A stretch of 21,045 bases of DNA from the NCBI GenBank assembly GCA_036507005.1, contig DASXQT010000002.1, positions 1 through 21,045 on the forward strand. Direction: 5' to 3'. The position numbers and the translations under genes are program-made. This DNA comes from WS-2 sp036507005. Lineage in GTDB: Bacteria; Eisenbacteria; RBG-16-71-46. Shown here piece after piece: positions 1-8,296 of the stretch. The notes below the pieces were generated by a model. That model was not told the origin of the DNA and made no database searches. It saw only the letters and a list, made by a program, of their open reading frames with translations. How positions within the stretch are numbered: position 1 is the stretch's first letter; each line of letters starts with the position of its first letter.

Positions 1-1
1 C

Positions 2-2539
2 TACGGCCAGCGGGTGTGCATCGGCGGCAGCAGCACCGACTGGTACGGCGCGGGCGCCGGCGGCGTCTCCTACATCGGCTCCTTCAACTGGAGCAGCGAC
101 ACCCCCAACTTCGTCTTCCCGGCCCAGCTCGGCAACGGCTATCCCAAGTACGTCGCGGAGGCCGCGAGCCACGAGACCGGCCACGCGCTCGGCCTCTCGC
201 ACGACGGCACCACGACCGGCACCGAGTACTACAGCGGCCAGGGCGACTGGGCCCCGATCATGGGCGTGGGCTACTACCGCAACATCACGCAGTGGAGCAA
301 GGGCGAGTACGCCAACGCCAACAACAAGCAGGACGACCTGGTCGTGATGCAGAGCTACGGCGCGCCGGTCAAGTACTCGGACTACGGCAACACCCATATC
401 GACGCGTTCGTGATGGATCCGGGACCGACGTTCGGCGCGGCCGGGACGATCGAGAGCGCGGCGGACGTGGACGCCTTCGAGTTCAGCAGCGGCCCGGGCA
501 CGATCTACCTCAACGTGCAGGTGGCCTTTCCCGAGGCCGACCTCGACGTGCTCGCCCGGGTCTTCGACAGCAACGGAAACCTGGTCGCCTCTTCGAACCC
601 CGCCTCCATGGGGCTCGCGCTGTCCGCGGACGTCCCGATGGGCAACTACACCGTGCTGATCGAGGGCGTGGGCTCCGGCGACCCGCTCACCAACGGCTAC
701 TCGGACTACGCGAGCGTCGGCAACTACATCCTGACCGGCATCGTGCCCGATCCCGGCAACGTCGCCCCGCCCGAGGCGGTGGCGCAGGCCAATCCGACGA
801 GCGGCACGGCACCGCTCACCGTCGCGTTCTCGAGCGACAGCTCCTACGACAGCGCGGGCCCGACCGCGAGCAGCTCGCTGGTCGGCTTCGAATGGAACTT
901 CGGCGACGGCGGCGCTCTTTCCTTCGAGCGGAACCCGACGCACACGTTCACCTTCGGCGGCAACTTCAAGTGCGCTCTGACGGTCACGAGCAACACCGGC
1001 CTGTCGGGCTTCGACACGGTGCTGGTCGCGGTGGAGGGCCCGCCACCTTCACCTTCGAACCTGGTCGCCACCGCGGTCTGCGATTCCACCGATCCCTCCG
1101 GCGGGGCGGTCGCGCTGAGCTGGCGTGACAACTCCACCAACGAGGACGGCTTCGAGATCGAGGAATCGGCCGACAGCGTCAACTTCACCCCGGTCGAGAT
1201 CGGGGGGCCGGAATCGATCACCTTCACGCGCGCCGGGCTTCCCCCGGCCACGCCGATGTGGTTCCGGGTTCGCGCGACCAACGCGTTCGGGCCCTCGAGC
1301 TACAGCAACGTCGCATTCGCCACGACCAAGGCGATCCCGGTGGAGGTGCCGGTCCTTGCCGCCGCCACCGCCTCGTCGTCCTCGATCAGCCTCTCGTGGA
1401 ACAACGTGGCCAGCGAGACCGGCTACGAGCTGCAGCGCTCGCCGGACGGGGTCTCGGGCTGGACCCCGATCGCCCAGCTCGGCGCGGACGTCGTCCGGTT
1501 CACCGACAGCGGGCGGCTCTCGCTCACCCAGTACTTCTACCGGATCCGCGCCCTCGGCCCGTGCTCGTTCGCGACCGGGTTCTCGGCGACCGCCCAGGCC
1601 ATGACCTCGGGCTCGATCACGGCGCCGGGGAGCCTCGTGGCCAAGTCGTCCTCGTGGACCCGGGTCAACCTGACGTGGATCGACAAGTCCAACAACGAGT
1701 GGGGCTTCAACGTCCAGCGCTCGACCTCCAGCTCATTCTCACCCGTCACGGAGTTCAGCGTCGGCGCCAACGTCGCCGGCTTCGCAGATAGCTCGGTGGC
1801 GCCCTCGACCCTGTACTACTACCGGGTCCGCGCCTTCGCCGGCACCGTCTTCTCGTCGTGGACCAGCTCGGCGAGGCTCACCATCCCGGCCGACTCGACC
1901 AAGATGCTCCCGCCGGCTCCGGGCAGGCCCGCGCTCACGACCAGCGCCGGGCCCGTGATCCTGGTCAAGTGGATCGACTACTCCGTCTACGAGGACGGGT
2001 TCTCGATCGAGCGCTCGACCTCGAGCGGGTTCCTGCCCGTCACCCTGATCACCGTCGGCAAGAACGTGACCTCGTACGTGGACAGCGTCGGGCTCACGAA
2101 GGGCGTCAAGTACTACTACCGCCTGCGGTCCTTCAACGTGGTCGGGTACTCCAAGTACACGAACTCGAGCTCGATCACGGCCAGCACGGCGACGGCGGCG
2201 GCCGCGCCGGCGGCGTCGAGCATGGCGTCCGAGGCCTCGGCGTCCGTGGACCCGGCGCCCGCGATGCTGCAGCTCCGGAACGCTGCGCCCAACCCGTTCC
2301 GCGATCGCTCGACGATCGGCTTCGATCTGCCGGCGGCCGCGGCGGTGGACCTCGCGATCTTCGACATCAGCGGACGCCGCATCGCGGGCCTCGCCTCGGG
2401 TGTCTGGCAGGCGGGGAGCCACCGCGTCCAGTGGGACGGCCGCGATCAGCAGGGACGCGTCCAGGCGCCGGGCGTATTCTTCGCCCGCCTCTCGATCGGG
2501 CGGCAGGTCATGGTGCGCAAGGTGGTCCTCGCGCGCTGA
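2..2539 (+). CDS. Secreted metzincin-type zinc metalloprotease with PPC, PKD, FN3 repeats and C-terminal sorting domain (5' partial)
   Basis: The reading frame is open at the window edge, so the signal peptide and start lie upstream; residue numbers here count from the GTG at 14. The zinc site HETGHALGLSH (H53, E54, H57, H63) is the metzincin pattern HExxHxxGxxH, and the Met of IMGVGY near residue 83 fits the Met-turn. Next come a PPC-like beta domain (about 140-225), a PKD domain with EWNFGDGG (about 258-342) and four fibronectin type III modules (about 345-435, 440-530, 533-625, 629-725). Two of the FN3 modules carry W-x-D-x-S-x-x-E-x-G-F-like motifs. After an Ala/Ser-rich linker, residues 751-841 form a FlgD-Ig/T9SS-type C-terminal domain (APNPF, DISGRR, QWDGRD, PGVFFARL). 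This predicts an exported, surface-attached or secreted peptidase; its substrate is unknown. It is the last gene before a strong terminator. Confidence 0.9.
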   Translation, partial: YGQRVCIGGSSTDWYGAGAGGVSYIGSFNWSSDTPNFVFPAQLGNGYPKYVAEAASHETGHALGLSHDGTTTGTEYYSGQGDWAPIMGVGYYRNITQWSKGEYANANNKQDDLVVMQSYGAPVKYSDYGNTHIDAFVMDPGPTFGAAGTIESAADVDAFEFSSGPGTIYLNVQVAFPEADLDVLARVFDSNGNLVASSNPASMGLALSADVPMGNYTVLIEGVGSGDPLTNGYSDYASVGNYILTGIVPDPGNVAPPEAVAQANPTSGTAPLTVAFSSDSSYDSAGPTASSSLVGFEWNFGDGGALSFERNPTHTFTFGGNFKCALTVTSNTGLSGFDTVLVAVEGPPPSPSNLVATAVCDSTDPSGGAVALSWRDNSTNEDGFEIEESADSVNFTPVEIGGPESITFTRAGLPPATPMWFRVRATNAFGPSSYSNVAFATTKAIPVEVPVLAAATASSSSISLSWNNVASETGYELQRSPDGVSGWTPIAQLGADVVRFTDSGRLSLTQYFYRIRALGPCSFATGFSATAQAMTSGSITAPGSLVAKSSSWTRVNLTWIDKSNNEWGFNVQRSTSSSFSPVTEFSVGANVAGFADSSVAPSTLYYYRVRAFAGTVFSSWTSSARLTIPADSTKMLPPAPGRPALTTSAGPVILVKWIDYSVYEDGFSIERSTSSGFLPVTLITVGKNVTSYVDSVGLTKGVKYYYRLRSFNVVGYSKYTNSSSITASTATAAAAPAASSMASEASASVDPAPAMLQLRNAAPNPFRDRSTIGFDLPAAAAVDLAIFDISGRRIAGLASGVWQAGSHRVQWDGRDQQGRVQAPGVFFARLSIGRQVMVRKVVLAR

Positions 2540-2551
2540 CCCGCGTAGCAG

Positions 2552-2592
2552 GACGACGGCCCGGCGTGAGAGCGCCGGGCCGTCGTCGTTTT
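2552..2592 (+). terminator. Intrinsic terminator after the metalloprotease gene
   Basis: A perfect 15-bp GC-rich stem (2552-2566 with 2573-2587) closes a 6-nt loop and is followed by GTTTT (2588-2592). It lies 12 nt downstream of the protease stop codon, the expected place for a rho-independent terminator. Confidence 0.93.
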
Positions 2593-2972
2593 GCGGCGCG
2601 CGGGCCTTGCAGCGCTCCTCGAGGTCCGGCCCGTAAGGCGTTGCGCCGCGGGCCGCCGAATCCCCTCCAGAACGGGCTGCGCCCGACCGATAGGTAGGGC
2701 AAGGGCCGGAGGTCCCGTGCCTCGCTCCGACGAGTGCCCGCTCTGCTCAGGCGGGAGTCGTTCCGGGCGGCCACGGCAGACGCGGACCATGAACCCGGCC
2801 CTTAGGGCCAGTTGGCTCGAGGGACGCTGGGGCTGTCTCCCAGTGGGGGACAGCCACGGGGGACGGCGCCGTCGCAGCTTGCGGGGTTCGGCCTCCGAGT
2901 CGCAGGGACGCCCATCCGCGCCGGACCGCGAGCACGGCTCGCGACCCCGGCTGAAACCGAGGGGCGAGCGCC
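2593..2972. other. Intergenic region without a recognised gene
   Basis: These 380 bases lie between the terminator and the histidine kinase. The frame is open across much of the stretch only because of the high GC content; its translation is Arg/Gly-rich low-complexity sequence with no domain. I see no convincing sigma70 promoter, although the kinase must be transcribed from somewhere here. The only clear structure is the hairpin at 2831-2855. Confidence 0.5.
2831..2855. repeat. REP-like hairpin with GGCTGTC / GACAGCC arms
   Basis: Bases 2831-2841 pair with 2845-2855 in an 11-bp stem with one G-T mismatch and a 3-nt loop. It is followed by ACGGGGGACGG. There is no T run, so it is not a typical terminator. 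GGCTGTCCCC-type palindromes are often dispersed intergenic repeats, but only one copy is visible in this window. Confidence 0.45.
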
Positions 2973-5618
2973 ATGTCCAGGCGTCCCGGGGCCAGAGCCA
3001 AGGTTTCGCGCGCCGCCGCGCGCGCGACCCATTCCCGGGACGGCGCGGTCGCCGTGGCCACGCCTCCGCCCCCCGATTTTCGCGCCCTCTTCCAGTGCGC
3101 GCCGGGTCTCTACCTGGTGCTCGCGCCCGACGCCCCGCGCTTCACCATCCTCGGGGCGAGCGACGCCTACCTCGCCGCAACCATGACCTCGCGCGAGGGG
3201 ATCGTGGGCCGCGGGCTGTTCGAGGTGTTTCCCGACAACCCCGACGATCCCGACGCCACCGGGACCCACAACCTGCGCTCCTCGCTCGAGCGCGTGCTCG
3301 AGACCCGCGCCCCCGACGCGATGGCGGTCCAGAAGTACGACATCCGCAGGCCCGAGTCCGAGGGCGGCGGCTTCGAGGAGAGGTTCTGGAGCCCGCTCAA
3401 CTCGCCGGTGCCGGGCGAGGGCGGGGCGATCGCCGCGATCATCCACCGCGTCGAGGACGTGACCGAGTTCGTCCGCCTGAAGCAGAGCGGGGCGGAGCAG
3501 GGACGACTGACCGCCGAGCTGCGCGCCCGCGCGGAGAGCATGGAGGCCGAGGTCTTCCTGCGCGCCCAGCAGCTCCAGGAGGCCAACCAGCAGCTGCGCG
3601 GGGCCAACGAGCGGCTGGCGGAGCTGGACCGCGCGAAGACCGTGTTCTTCAACAACGTGAGCCACGAGTTCCGCACCCCGCTCACGCTCATCCTGGGGCC
3701 GGTCGAGGACGCGCTCGGGAACCCCTCGCGCGCGCTCTCGGGCGCGGCGCTCGAGGGCGTGCGGCGCAGCGCGCTGCGGCTGCTGCGCCTGGTGAACAGC
3801 CTGCTGGACGTCGCGCGGATCGAGGCCGGGCGCCTCGAGCTGTGGTTCGAGCCCGTGGACCTCGCCCTGTTCACCGCGGGTCTCGCCAGCTCGTTCGGCT
3901 CGCTCATGGACAGCGCCGGGCTCCGGTTCCGGGTGAGCTGCCCGCCGCTCCCCGAGCCGGTGTACGTGGACCGCTCGCAGTGGGAGAAGATCGTCCTCAA
4001 CCTGGTCTCGAACGCGTTCAAGTTCACCCTCGAGGGCGAGATCGAGGTCGGGCTGGCGTGGCACCGGGACCGGGTCGCGCTCACGGTGCGCGACACCGGG
4101 GCCGGCATCCCGGCCGCCGAGCTGCCGCACATCTTCGACCGCTTCCACCGCGTGCCGGACGCGCGGGGGAGGAGCTACGAGGGCTCGGGGATCGGGCTCG
4201 CGCTGGTGCACGAGCTGGTCCACCTGCACCAGGGGCGGATCGAGGTCGAGAGCGAGGAGGGACGCGGCACCACCTTCGCGGTCTCGATCCCGACCGGGAC
4301 CGACCATCTCCCGCAGGACCGCGTCGCGCGGGAGGAGGATCGCTCGTCGCGCGCGACCGGCGAGGCTTCGTTCACGCTCGAGGCTTCGCAATGGATTCCG
4401 CGCGCGGACGGCGCGTCCGCCGATGGGCGCGACGGGAGCGGGGCGGGGGCGGAGCGCGGAGCGAGCGCGCTCGCTCCCGACCCTGCCGAACGCGGGGCCG
4501 GGCGCATCCTGATCGCGGACGACAACGCCGACATGCGCCAGTACCTGATCCAGCTCCTCGCGCCGAGGTGGCAGGTCGAGGCGGTCGCGAACGGCGAGGC
4601 CGCGCTCGCCTCCGCGATCGAGCGGCCGCCGGACCTGGTGCTGAGCGACGTGATGATGCCGGGCATGGGGGGCATGGCGCTGGCGCGCGCGCTGCGCGCC
4701 GAGCCCGCCACGCACACGGTCCCGGTGGTGCTGCTCTCGGCGCGGGCGGGGGAGGAGGCGCTGATCGAAGGCCTCGAGACCGGCGCCGACGACTACCTCC
4801 TCAAGCCGTTCTCGGCCCGCGAGCTCCTGACCCGCGTCGCCACGCACCTCGAGCTGGCGCGGGCGAGGCGCTCGGCGGCCGAGACCGCGGCGGAGCTGGC
4901 CCGCACCCGCGCCCGGCTGCTCGACGACGTGGGGCTCAAGAACCGGGAGCTGGAGGCATTCAGCTATTCCGTCTCCCACGACCTGCGCGCGCCGCTGCGC
5001 AGCATCGACGGCTTCAGCCGGCTCCTGCTCGAGCAGCACGCCGACACGCTGCCCGCCGAGGGGCAGGACTACCTGCGCCACGTGCGCAGCGCCACCCAGC
5101 GCATGTCCGAGCTGATCGACGACCTGCTCGAGCTGTCGCGCGTGGGGCGCGCCGAGCTCGAGCGCGAGCGCGTCGATCTCTCGCACCTGGCCGGCCAGGT
5201 CGCCGACCAGCTTCGCGCCGCCGAGCCCGAGCACGACGTCGAGTTCACGGTCCGGCCCGGGCTCACCGCCGAGGTGGACGCCCGCCTGCTCCGGATCGCG
5301 ATCGAGAACCTGCTCGGGAACGCCTGGAAGTTCACCCGCAAGGCCGAGCGCCCGACCGTCGAGCTGGGGATGAGCGAAGAGAAGGGCGAGGACGTCTACT
5401 TCGTCCGCGACAACGGTGTCGGGTTCGACGCCACGTACGTGGAACGGCTGTTCGCTCCGTTCCAGCGCCTGCACACCGAGAAGGAATTCCCCGGCACCGG
5501 GATCGGCCTCGCCACCGTGCACCGCATCGTCACCCGGCACGGTGGCCGGATCTGGGCCGAGGCCCGGGAAGGCGGAGGCGCGACGTTCTCCTTCACCCTC
5601 CCGCGCGGCGAGTCCTAG
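2973..5618 (+). CDS. Soluble hybrid sensor histidine kinase: PAS, HisKA/HATPase, receiver, second HisKA/HATPase
   Basis: This 881-residue protein has no membrane segment, so it probably senses a cytoplasmic signal. Residues about 34-168 form a PAS domain (FQCAPGLYLVL, FEVFPDNP, VEDVTEF), followed by a coiled coil (about 175-220). The first transmitter has NVSHEFRTP with phospho-acceptor H231, an N box with N347, and ATP-lid motifs DTGAGIP and GSGIGLAL. After a low-complexity linker, a receiver starts at about 511, with acidic residues D516/D517, phospho-acceptor D559 in LSDVMMPG and K611. The second transmitter resembles those of phytochrome-type kinases: SVSHDLRAPLRSIDGF with H669, N783, DNGVGFD and GTGIGLATV. 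All phosphotransfer residues are present, so both kinase cores look competent. There is no DNA-binding output domain and no neighbouring response regulator, so the target is unknown. Confidence 0.93.
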   Translation: MSRRPGARAKVSRAAARATHSRDGAVAVATPPPPDFRALFQCAPGLYLVLAPDAPRFTILGASDAYLAATMTSREGIVGRGLFEVFPDNPDDPDATGTHNLRSSLERVLETRAPDAMAVQKYDIRRPESEGGGFEERFWSPLNSPVPGEGGAIAAIIHRVEDVTEFVRLKQSGAEQGRLTAELRARAESMEAEVFLRAQQLQEANQQLRGANERLAELDRAKTVFFNNVSHEFRTPLTLILGPVEDALGNPSRALSGAALEGVRRSALRLLRLVNSLLDVARIEAGRLELWFEPVDLALFTAGLASSFGSLMDSAGLRFRVSCPPLPEPVYVDRSQWEKIVLNLVSNAFKFTLEGEIEVGLAWHRDRVALTVRDTGAGIPAAELPHIFDRFHRVPDARGRSYEGSGIGLALVHELVHLHQGRIEVESEEGRGTTFAVSIPTGTDHLPQDRVAREEDRSSRATGEASFTLEASQWIPRADGASADGRDGSGAGAERGASALAPDPAERGAGRILIADDNADMRQYLIQLLAPRWQVEAVANGEAALASAIERPPDLVLSDVMMPGMGGMALARALRAEPATHTVPVVLLSARAGEEALIEGLETGADDYLLKPFSARELLTRVATHLELARARRSAAETAAELARTRARLLDDVGLKNRELEAFSYSVSHDLRAPLRSIDGFSRLLLEQHADTLPAEGQDYLRHVRSATQRMSELIDDLLELSRVGRAELERERVDLSHLAGQVADQLRAAEPEHDVEFTVRPGLTAEVDARLLRIAIENLLGNAWKFTRKAERPTVELGMSEEKGEDVYFVRDNGVGFDATYVERLFAPFQRLHTEKEFPGTGIGLATVHRIVTRHGGRIWAEAREGGGATFSFTLPRGES

Positions 5619-5850
5619 CGCCCGGCGCCCGGCGCGGAGTGGCCGCGCGCCGACGCCCCGGTTCCCGCGGCGGTCGAGCGCCCTCCACCACACCCACCGG
5701 CACCTCACCTCCAGCCGGCTTTTCGTGGCGGCGGCGCATGCGCCGGTGTAGCCTGAGAGGCTCGTTGGGGCGACCGCCCGTCCCCCCGTCTCCGGCGGCC
5801 CCGGGGTCCGGGGCCCGGGCCGGAAGCTCAACTCCCGAGGAGGCCGCATC

Positions 5851-5889
5851 ATGCGATTCGTTCGACATGGCCCGATTGGCGTGGCGTAG
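5851..5889 (+). CDS. Possible 12-codon upstream ORF overlapping the YjbH-like start
   Basis: The strongest ribosome binding site in this region, GAGGAGG at 5837-5843, sits 7 nt before ATG 5851. That ATG opens only 12 codons, ending at TAG 5887-5889. The start of the long downstream frame (ATG 5867) lies inside this ORF in another frame, 23 nt from the Shine-Dalgarno sequence. The TAG forms the loop of a perfect 8-bp hairpin (5879-5886 with 5890-5897). Either this is a translated leader coupled to the main gene, or an indel in the assembly separates the true start from its frame. Confidence 0.35.
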   Translation: MRFVRHGPIGVA

Positions 5890-7828
5890 CGCCACGCACC
5901 GGCCCCGAGCCGGAAGCGTTCGCGCCCCGACGCGGCGGCCGCCGTCCGCGATCGGGGCGCTCGCATGCGTGGTGGCGCTGAGCGCCGGCCCGGGCGCGGC
6001 GCTCGCGCAGGGCGTCGCCCCGGCGGCCGCTCCCGACTCCGCCCTCGCCATCCGCATCGCGGGCACCGGGCTCGAAGGCGTCGCCGCCTCGCGCGCCGGC
6101 GCCGCGCTGACCGTCGCCTACGAGAACCGCACGTTCCGTCACCCCGCGACCGCCCTCGGGCTCGTGTGGCGCCATGCGACGGCGGGTGCGTCCGCACCCG
6201 ACACGCTGTGGGGCATCGAGCGCCGGCTGGGCCTCGCGTGCGCCGCGTTTCCGTGCGTGGCGGGGGAGGCGCCGCGGCGCGTGATCTATCCCGGCGACCG
6301 CTCGTTCCCCGCGCCGCCCGCGGGCAGGCGCTGGGGCTCGACCGAGCAGAGCCTCGATTTCGGCCTGCGTCCGCTCTGGAGCTACGAGCTGGGGCGCATC
6401 TTCGATCCGGTGCTGATCCGGCTCGAGCTCTCCCCCGAGGTCCGCATCGAGCCGTGGCCGGGAGCGCGGGCGCGCGCCTCGCTGATCATCCCGCTGCGCG
6501 ACGACTTCGAAGCGGACGAGACGCATCCCGACATCGACCGGGTGCGCCCGGGAGTCACGACGCTCGAGCAGTACGCGTGGCTCCCGGCCTCGTGCCTCGC
6601 CTCGCTCAGCGGCGGCCTGTTCGACGACAACCGCTACGGCGGGTCGGTCGGGCTCGCGCGCCCGCTCGGCGGGGGACTGGCGTGGCTGGACGCCCAGGCC
6701 GACCTGACCGGGTTCGTCGCGTTCACCGATTCCGGAACCCTCTACTCGACGCCGTCCCATTGGAGCGGGTTCGCGGGCGCCACGATCCGCGCGCCCGACC
6801 TGCCGCTCTCGCTTCGCCTGCGCGCGGCGCGCTTCCTCTACGGCGACCGGGGCGTGGAGGTGCAGCTCCAGCGCTCGCTCGGCGACCTGGACGTCGCGCT
6901 GTTCGCCCAGCGGGTGGAGGGCGACAACATCGGCGGCGTGCGCCTCGTGCTCCCGCTCCCGCCCCTGGACCGGACGACCGGCTCCCCGGTGCGCGTCCAG
7001 CTCGCGGACCGCTTCGCGGTCGACTATCGGAACGAAGTGGGCGTGGCGGGCACCTACCTCTCCGGCACGGCGTCGCGCGAGGAGCTGATGCGGTCCCTCG
7101 ATCCCTCGTCGCTCGCGGCCTATCGCGCGCGTTTCCTGCGGGCGGCCGGGGCCGCGCCGCAAGCCGAGGCCGGCGCGCCCGAGCCGGTCTCGCTCACCGG
7201 CATGACCGGCATGGTCGTGACGCCGTGGTGCGGCGTGGCGCGGGGCGGCGAGGTCGAGCTCGGCTACAACGTGATCTCGAAGGGCGGGGCCACTGACCAT
7301 CGCGGCCAGCACCGGAACGACGTCTACTACGGCACGATCGGCTTCCTGCCGCGCGTCGAGGTCGGGCTGCGCTGGACCACGATCCCCGGGCTCAAGGCGT
7401 TCCAGGAGCTGGTGCCGGACACCAAGCTCACGGACTCGGATCGCATGGTGAGCGGGCGCCTCGAGGCGCTGCCGCCCCGGGGCCTGCGCCCCGGGCTGGC
7501 GTTCGGCATCGAGGACGCGGTCGGAACGCGCCGCTTCCATTCGACCTACGCCGTGAGCGGGCTCGATCTCGGAACGATTCCGTTGCGCCCCCGGATGACC
7601 GTGGGGTACGCTCCCCGCGTTCTCACGGCGACCGAGCACGCGCTCGATGGAGCGTTCGGCGCGCTCGCGGTTTCGCCCGGGCGGGCCGTGACCGCCGCGG
7701 TCGAGCACGACTCGAAGCGGGTCAACGTCCTTCTCGGGGTGCGCGGCGGGTTCGGCATCGAGGCTCGCGTCGGGTTGCTCGGACTGCGCCACCCGGCGGC
7801 CGGAGTCGGTTGGCATCGCCGGCTGTGA
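5867..7828 (+). CDS. Outer-membrane YjbH-like (exopolysaccharide-associated) protein, apparently circularly permuted
   Basis: This is a 653-residue exported protein. From ATG 5867 there is a long basic n-region, a hydrophobic core (about 28-46) and an ALA-Q signal peptidase I site near 47/48. Aromatic/hydrophobic alternation throughout suggests beta-barrels. Residues about 246-370 (GLFDDNRYGG, AARFLYGDRGVEVQLQRS, then a short-chain repeat) resemble the C-terminal half of YjbH/GfcD-type proteins. Residues about 445-560 (GMVVTPWCGVARGGEVELGY, YYGTIGFLPRVEVGLRW, AFGIEDAVGTRRF) resemble their N-terminal half. The order is therefore reversed relative to E. coli YjbH as I recall it. YjbH proteins belong to exopolysaccharide gene sets, but no yjbE/F/G or gfcB/C partner is adjacent. 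Start choice is uncertain because the good Shine-Dalgarno serves ATG 5851 in another frame. Confidence 0.7.
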   Translation: MARLAWRSATHRPRAGSVRAPTRRPPSAIGALACVVALSAGPGAALAQGVAPAAAPDSALAIRIAGTGLEGVAASRAGAALTVAYENRTFRHPATALGLVWRHATAGASAPDTLWGIERRLGLACAAFPCVAGEAPRRVIYPGDRSFPAPPAGRRWGSTEQSLDFGLRPLWSYELGRIFDPVLIRLELSPEVRIEPWPGARARASLIIPLRDDFEADETHPDIDRVRPGVTTLEQYAWLPASCLASLSGGLFDDNRYGGSVGLARPLGGGLAWLDAQADLTGFVAFTDSGTLYSTPSHWSGFAGATIRAPDLPLSLRLRAARFLYGDRGVEVQLQRSLGDLDVALFAQRVEGDNIGGVRLVLPLPPLDRTTGSPVRVQLADRFAVDYRNEVGVAGTYLSGTASREELMRSLDPSSLAAYRARFLRAAGAAPQAEAGAPEPVSLTGMTGMVVTPWCGVARGGEVELGYNVISKGGATDHRGQHRNDVYYGTIGFLPRVEVGLRWTTIPGLKAFQELVPDTKLTDSDRMVSGRLEALPPRGLRPGLAFGIEDAVGTRRFHSTYAVSGLDLGTIPLRPRMTVGYAPRVLTATEHALDGAFGALAVSPGRAVTAAVEHDSKRVNVLLGVRGGFGIEARVGLLGLRHPAAGVGWHRRL

Positions 7829-7934
7829 GATCGGCCGCCCGCAGCGCCAGGAAGGCGCGCGATCGCGCGAAGGATCGACCGGGAGCTACTTCGCCGGATC
7901 GGGGGACCGGCAGCGGCCGAAGAGAGGACATCCC

Positions 7935-8294
7935 ATGCATCTCGCTCCGCATCGCCTCGGAATGCGCCGGATCGTCGCCCTGCTGAGCCTCGCGGCTCTG
8001 AGCGCCGTGGCACTGGTCGGTCTCACCCGCTGCAACTACGTCTCCGACCGCGTGACCGCCCCGCGTGCGGAGCAGGCGGCGCAGAACTGCATCTCCGACT
8101 GCGCCCACCAGTACAACGACTCGCTGCGGGTCGAGAGCGACCTCCACGTCGCCAACGTGCACGCATGCGCGGGCGATTCCGTCTGCCTAGCCCTCGAGGA
8201 CGCGCGTCACGAGGCGGCGGTGGAAAGGATCCAGCACGGCAGGCAGGCGTGCATGGACAACTGCCACCATCAGGGAGGCGGGAACTCGCGCTGA
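7935..8294 (+). CDS. Small exported Cys-patterned protein, probable lipoprotein, function unknown
   Basis: 119 residues, preceded by GAGAGGA about 8 nt before ATG. Internal M10 is an alternative start. The N-terminus is a signal sequence (basic MRR, hydrophobic 13-30) ending in L-T-R-C33. This resembles a lipobox, but Arg at -1 is unusual, so lipidation is uncertain. The mature part is short, polar and probably helical, with three Cys pairs: C52-x3-C56, C78-x5-C84 and C106-x3-C110. The outer CX3C pairs sit on predicted helices and resemble a disulfide-stapled helical hairpin; HCHH-like residues (C110, H111, H112) near the C-terminus could also bind metal. I do not recognise the family. It lies in the same direction as the YjbH-like gene, 106 nt downstream, with a 14-bp perfect palindrome (7856-7869) between them. 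Confidence 0.72.
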   Translation: MHLAPHRLGMRRIVALLSLAALSAVALVGLTRCNYVSDRVTAPRAEQAAQNCISDCAHQYNDSLRVESDLHVANVHACAGDSVCLALEDARHEAAVERIQHGRQACMDNCHHQGGGNSR

Positions 8295-8296
8295 TC

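Noticed and set aside
345..2190. FN3 modules of the protease as recent tandem DNA repeats
   Set aside because: The four modules are similar in protein pattern but have diverged at the DNA level. They are ordinary domain repeats, not a recent duplication.
2802..6197. Minus-strand open frame of 1131 codons opposite the kinase gene
   Set aside because: It is a GC-driven shadow: composition is Arg/Gly/Leu-rich with no domain, and the opposite strand holds a complete multidomain kinase.
2591..7828. A single open frame of 1745 codons
   Set aside because: The 5' part is Arg/Gly/Ala-rich translation of intergenic DNA and of another frame of the histidine kinase. Only the part from 5867 has a signal peptide and a recognisable family.
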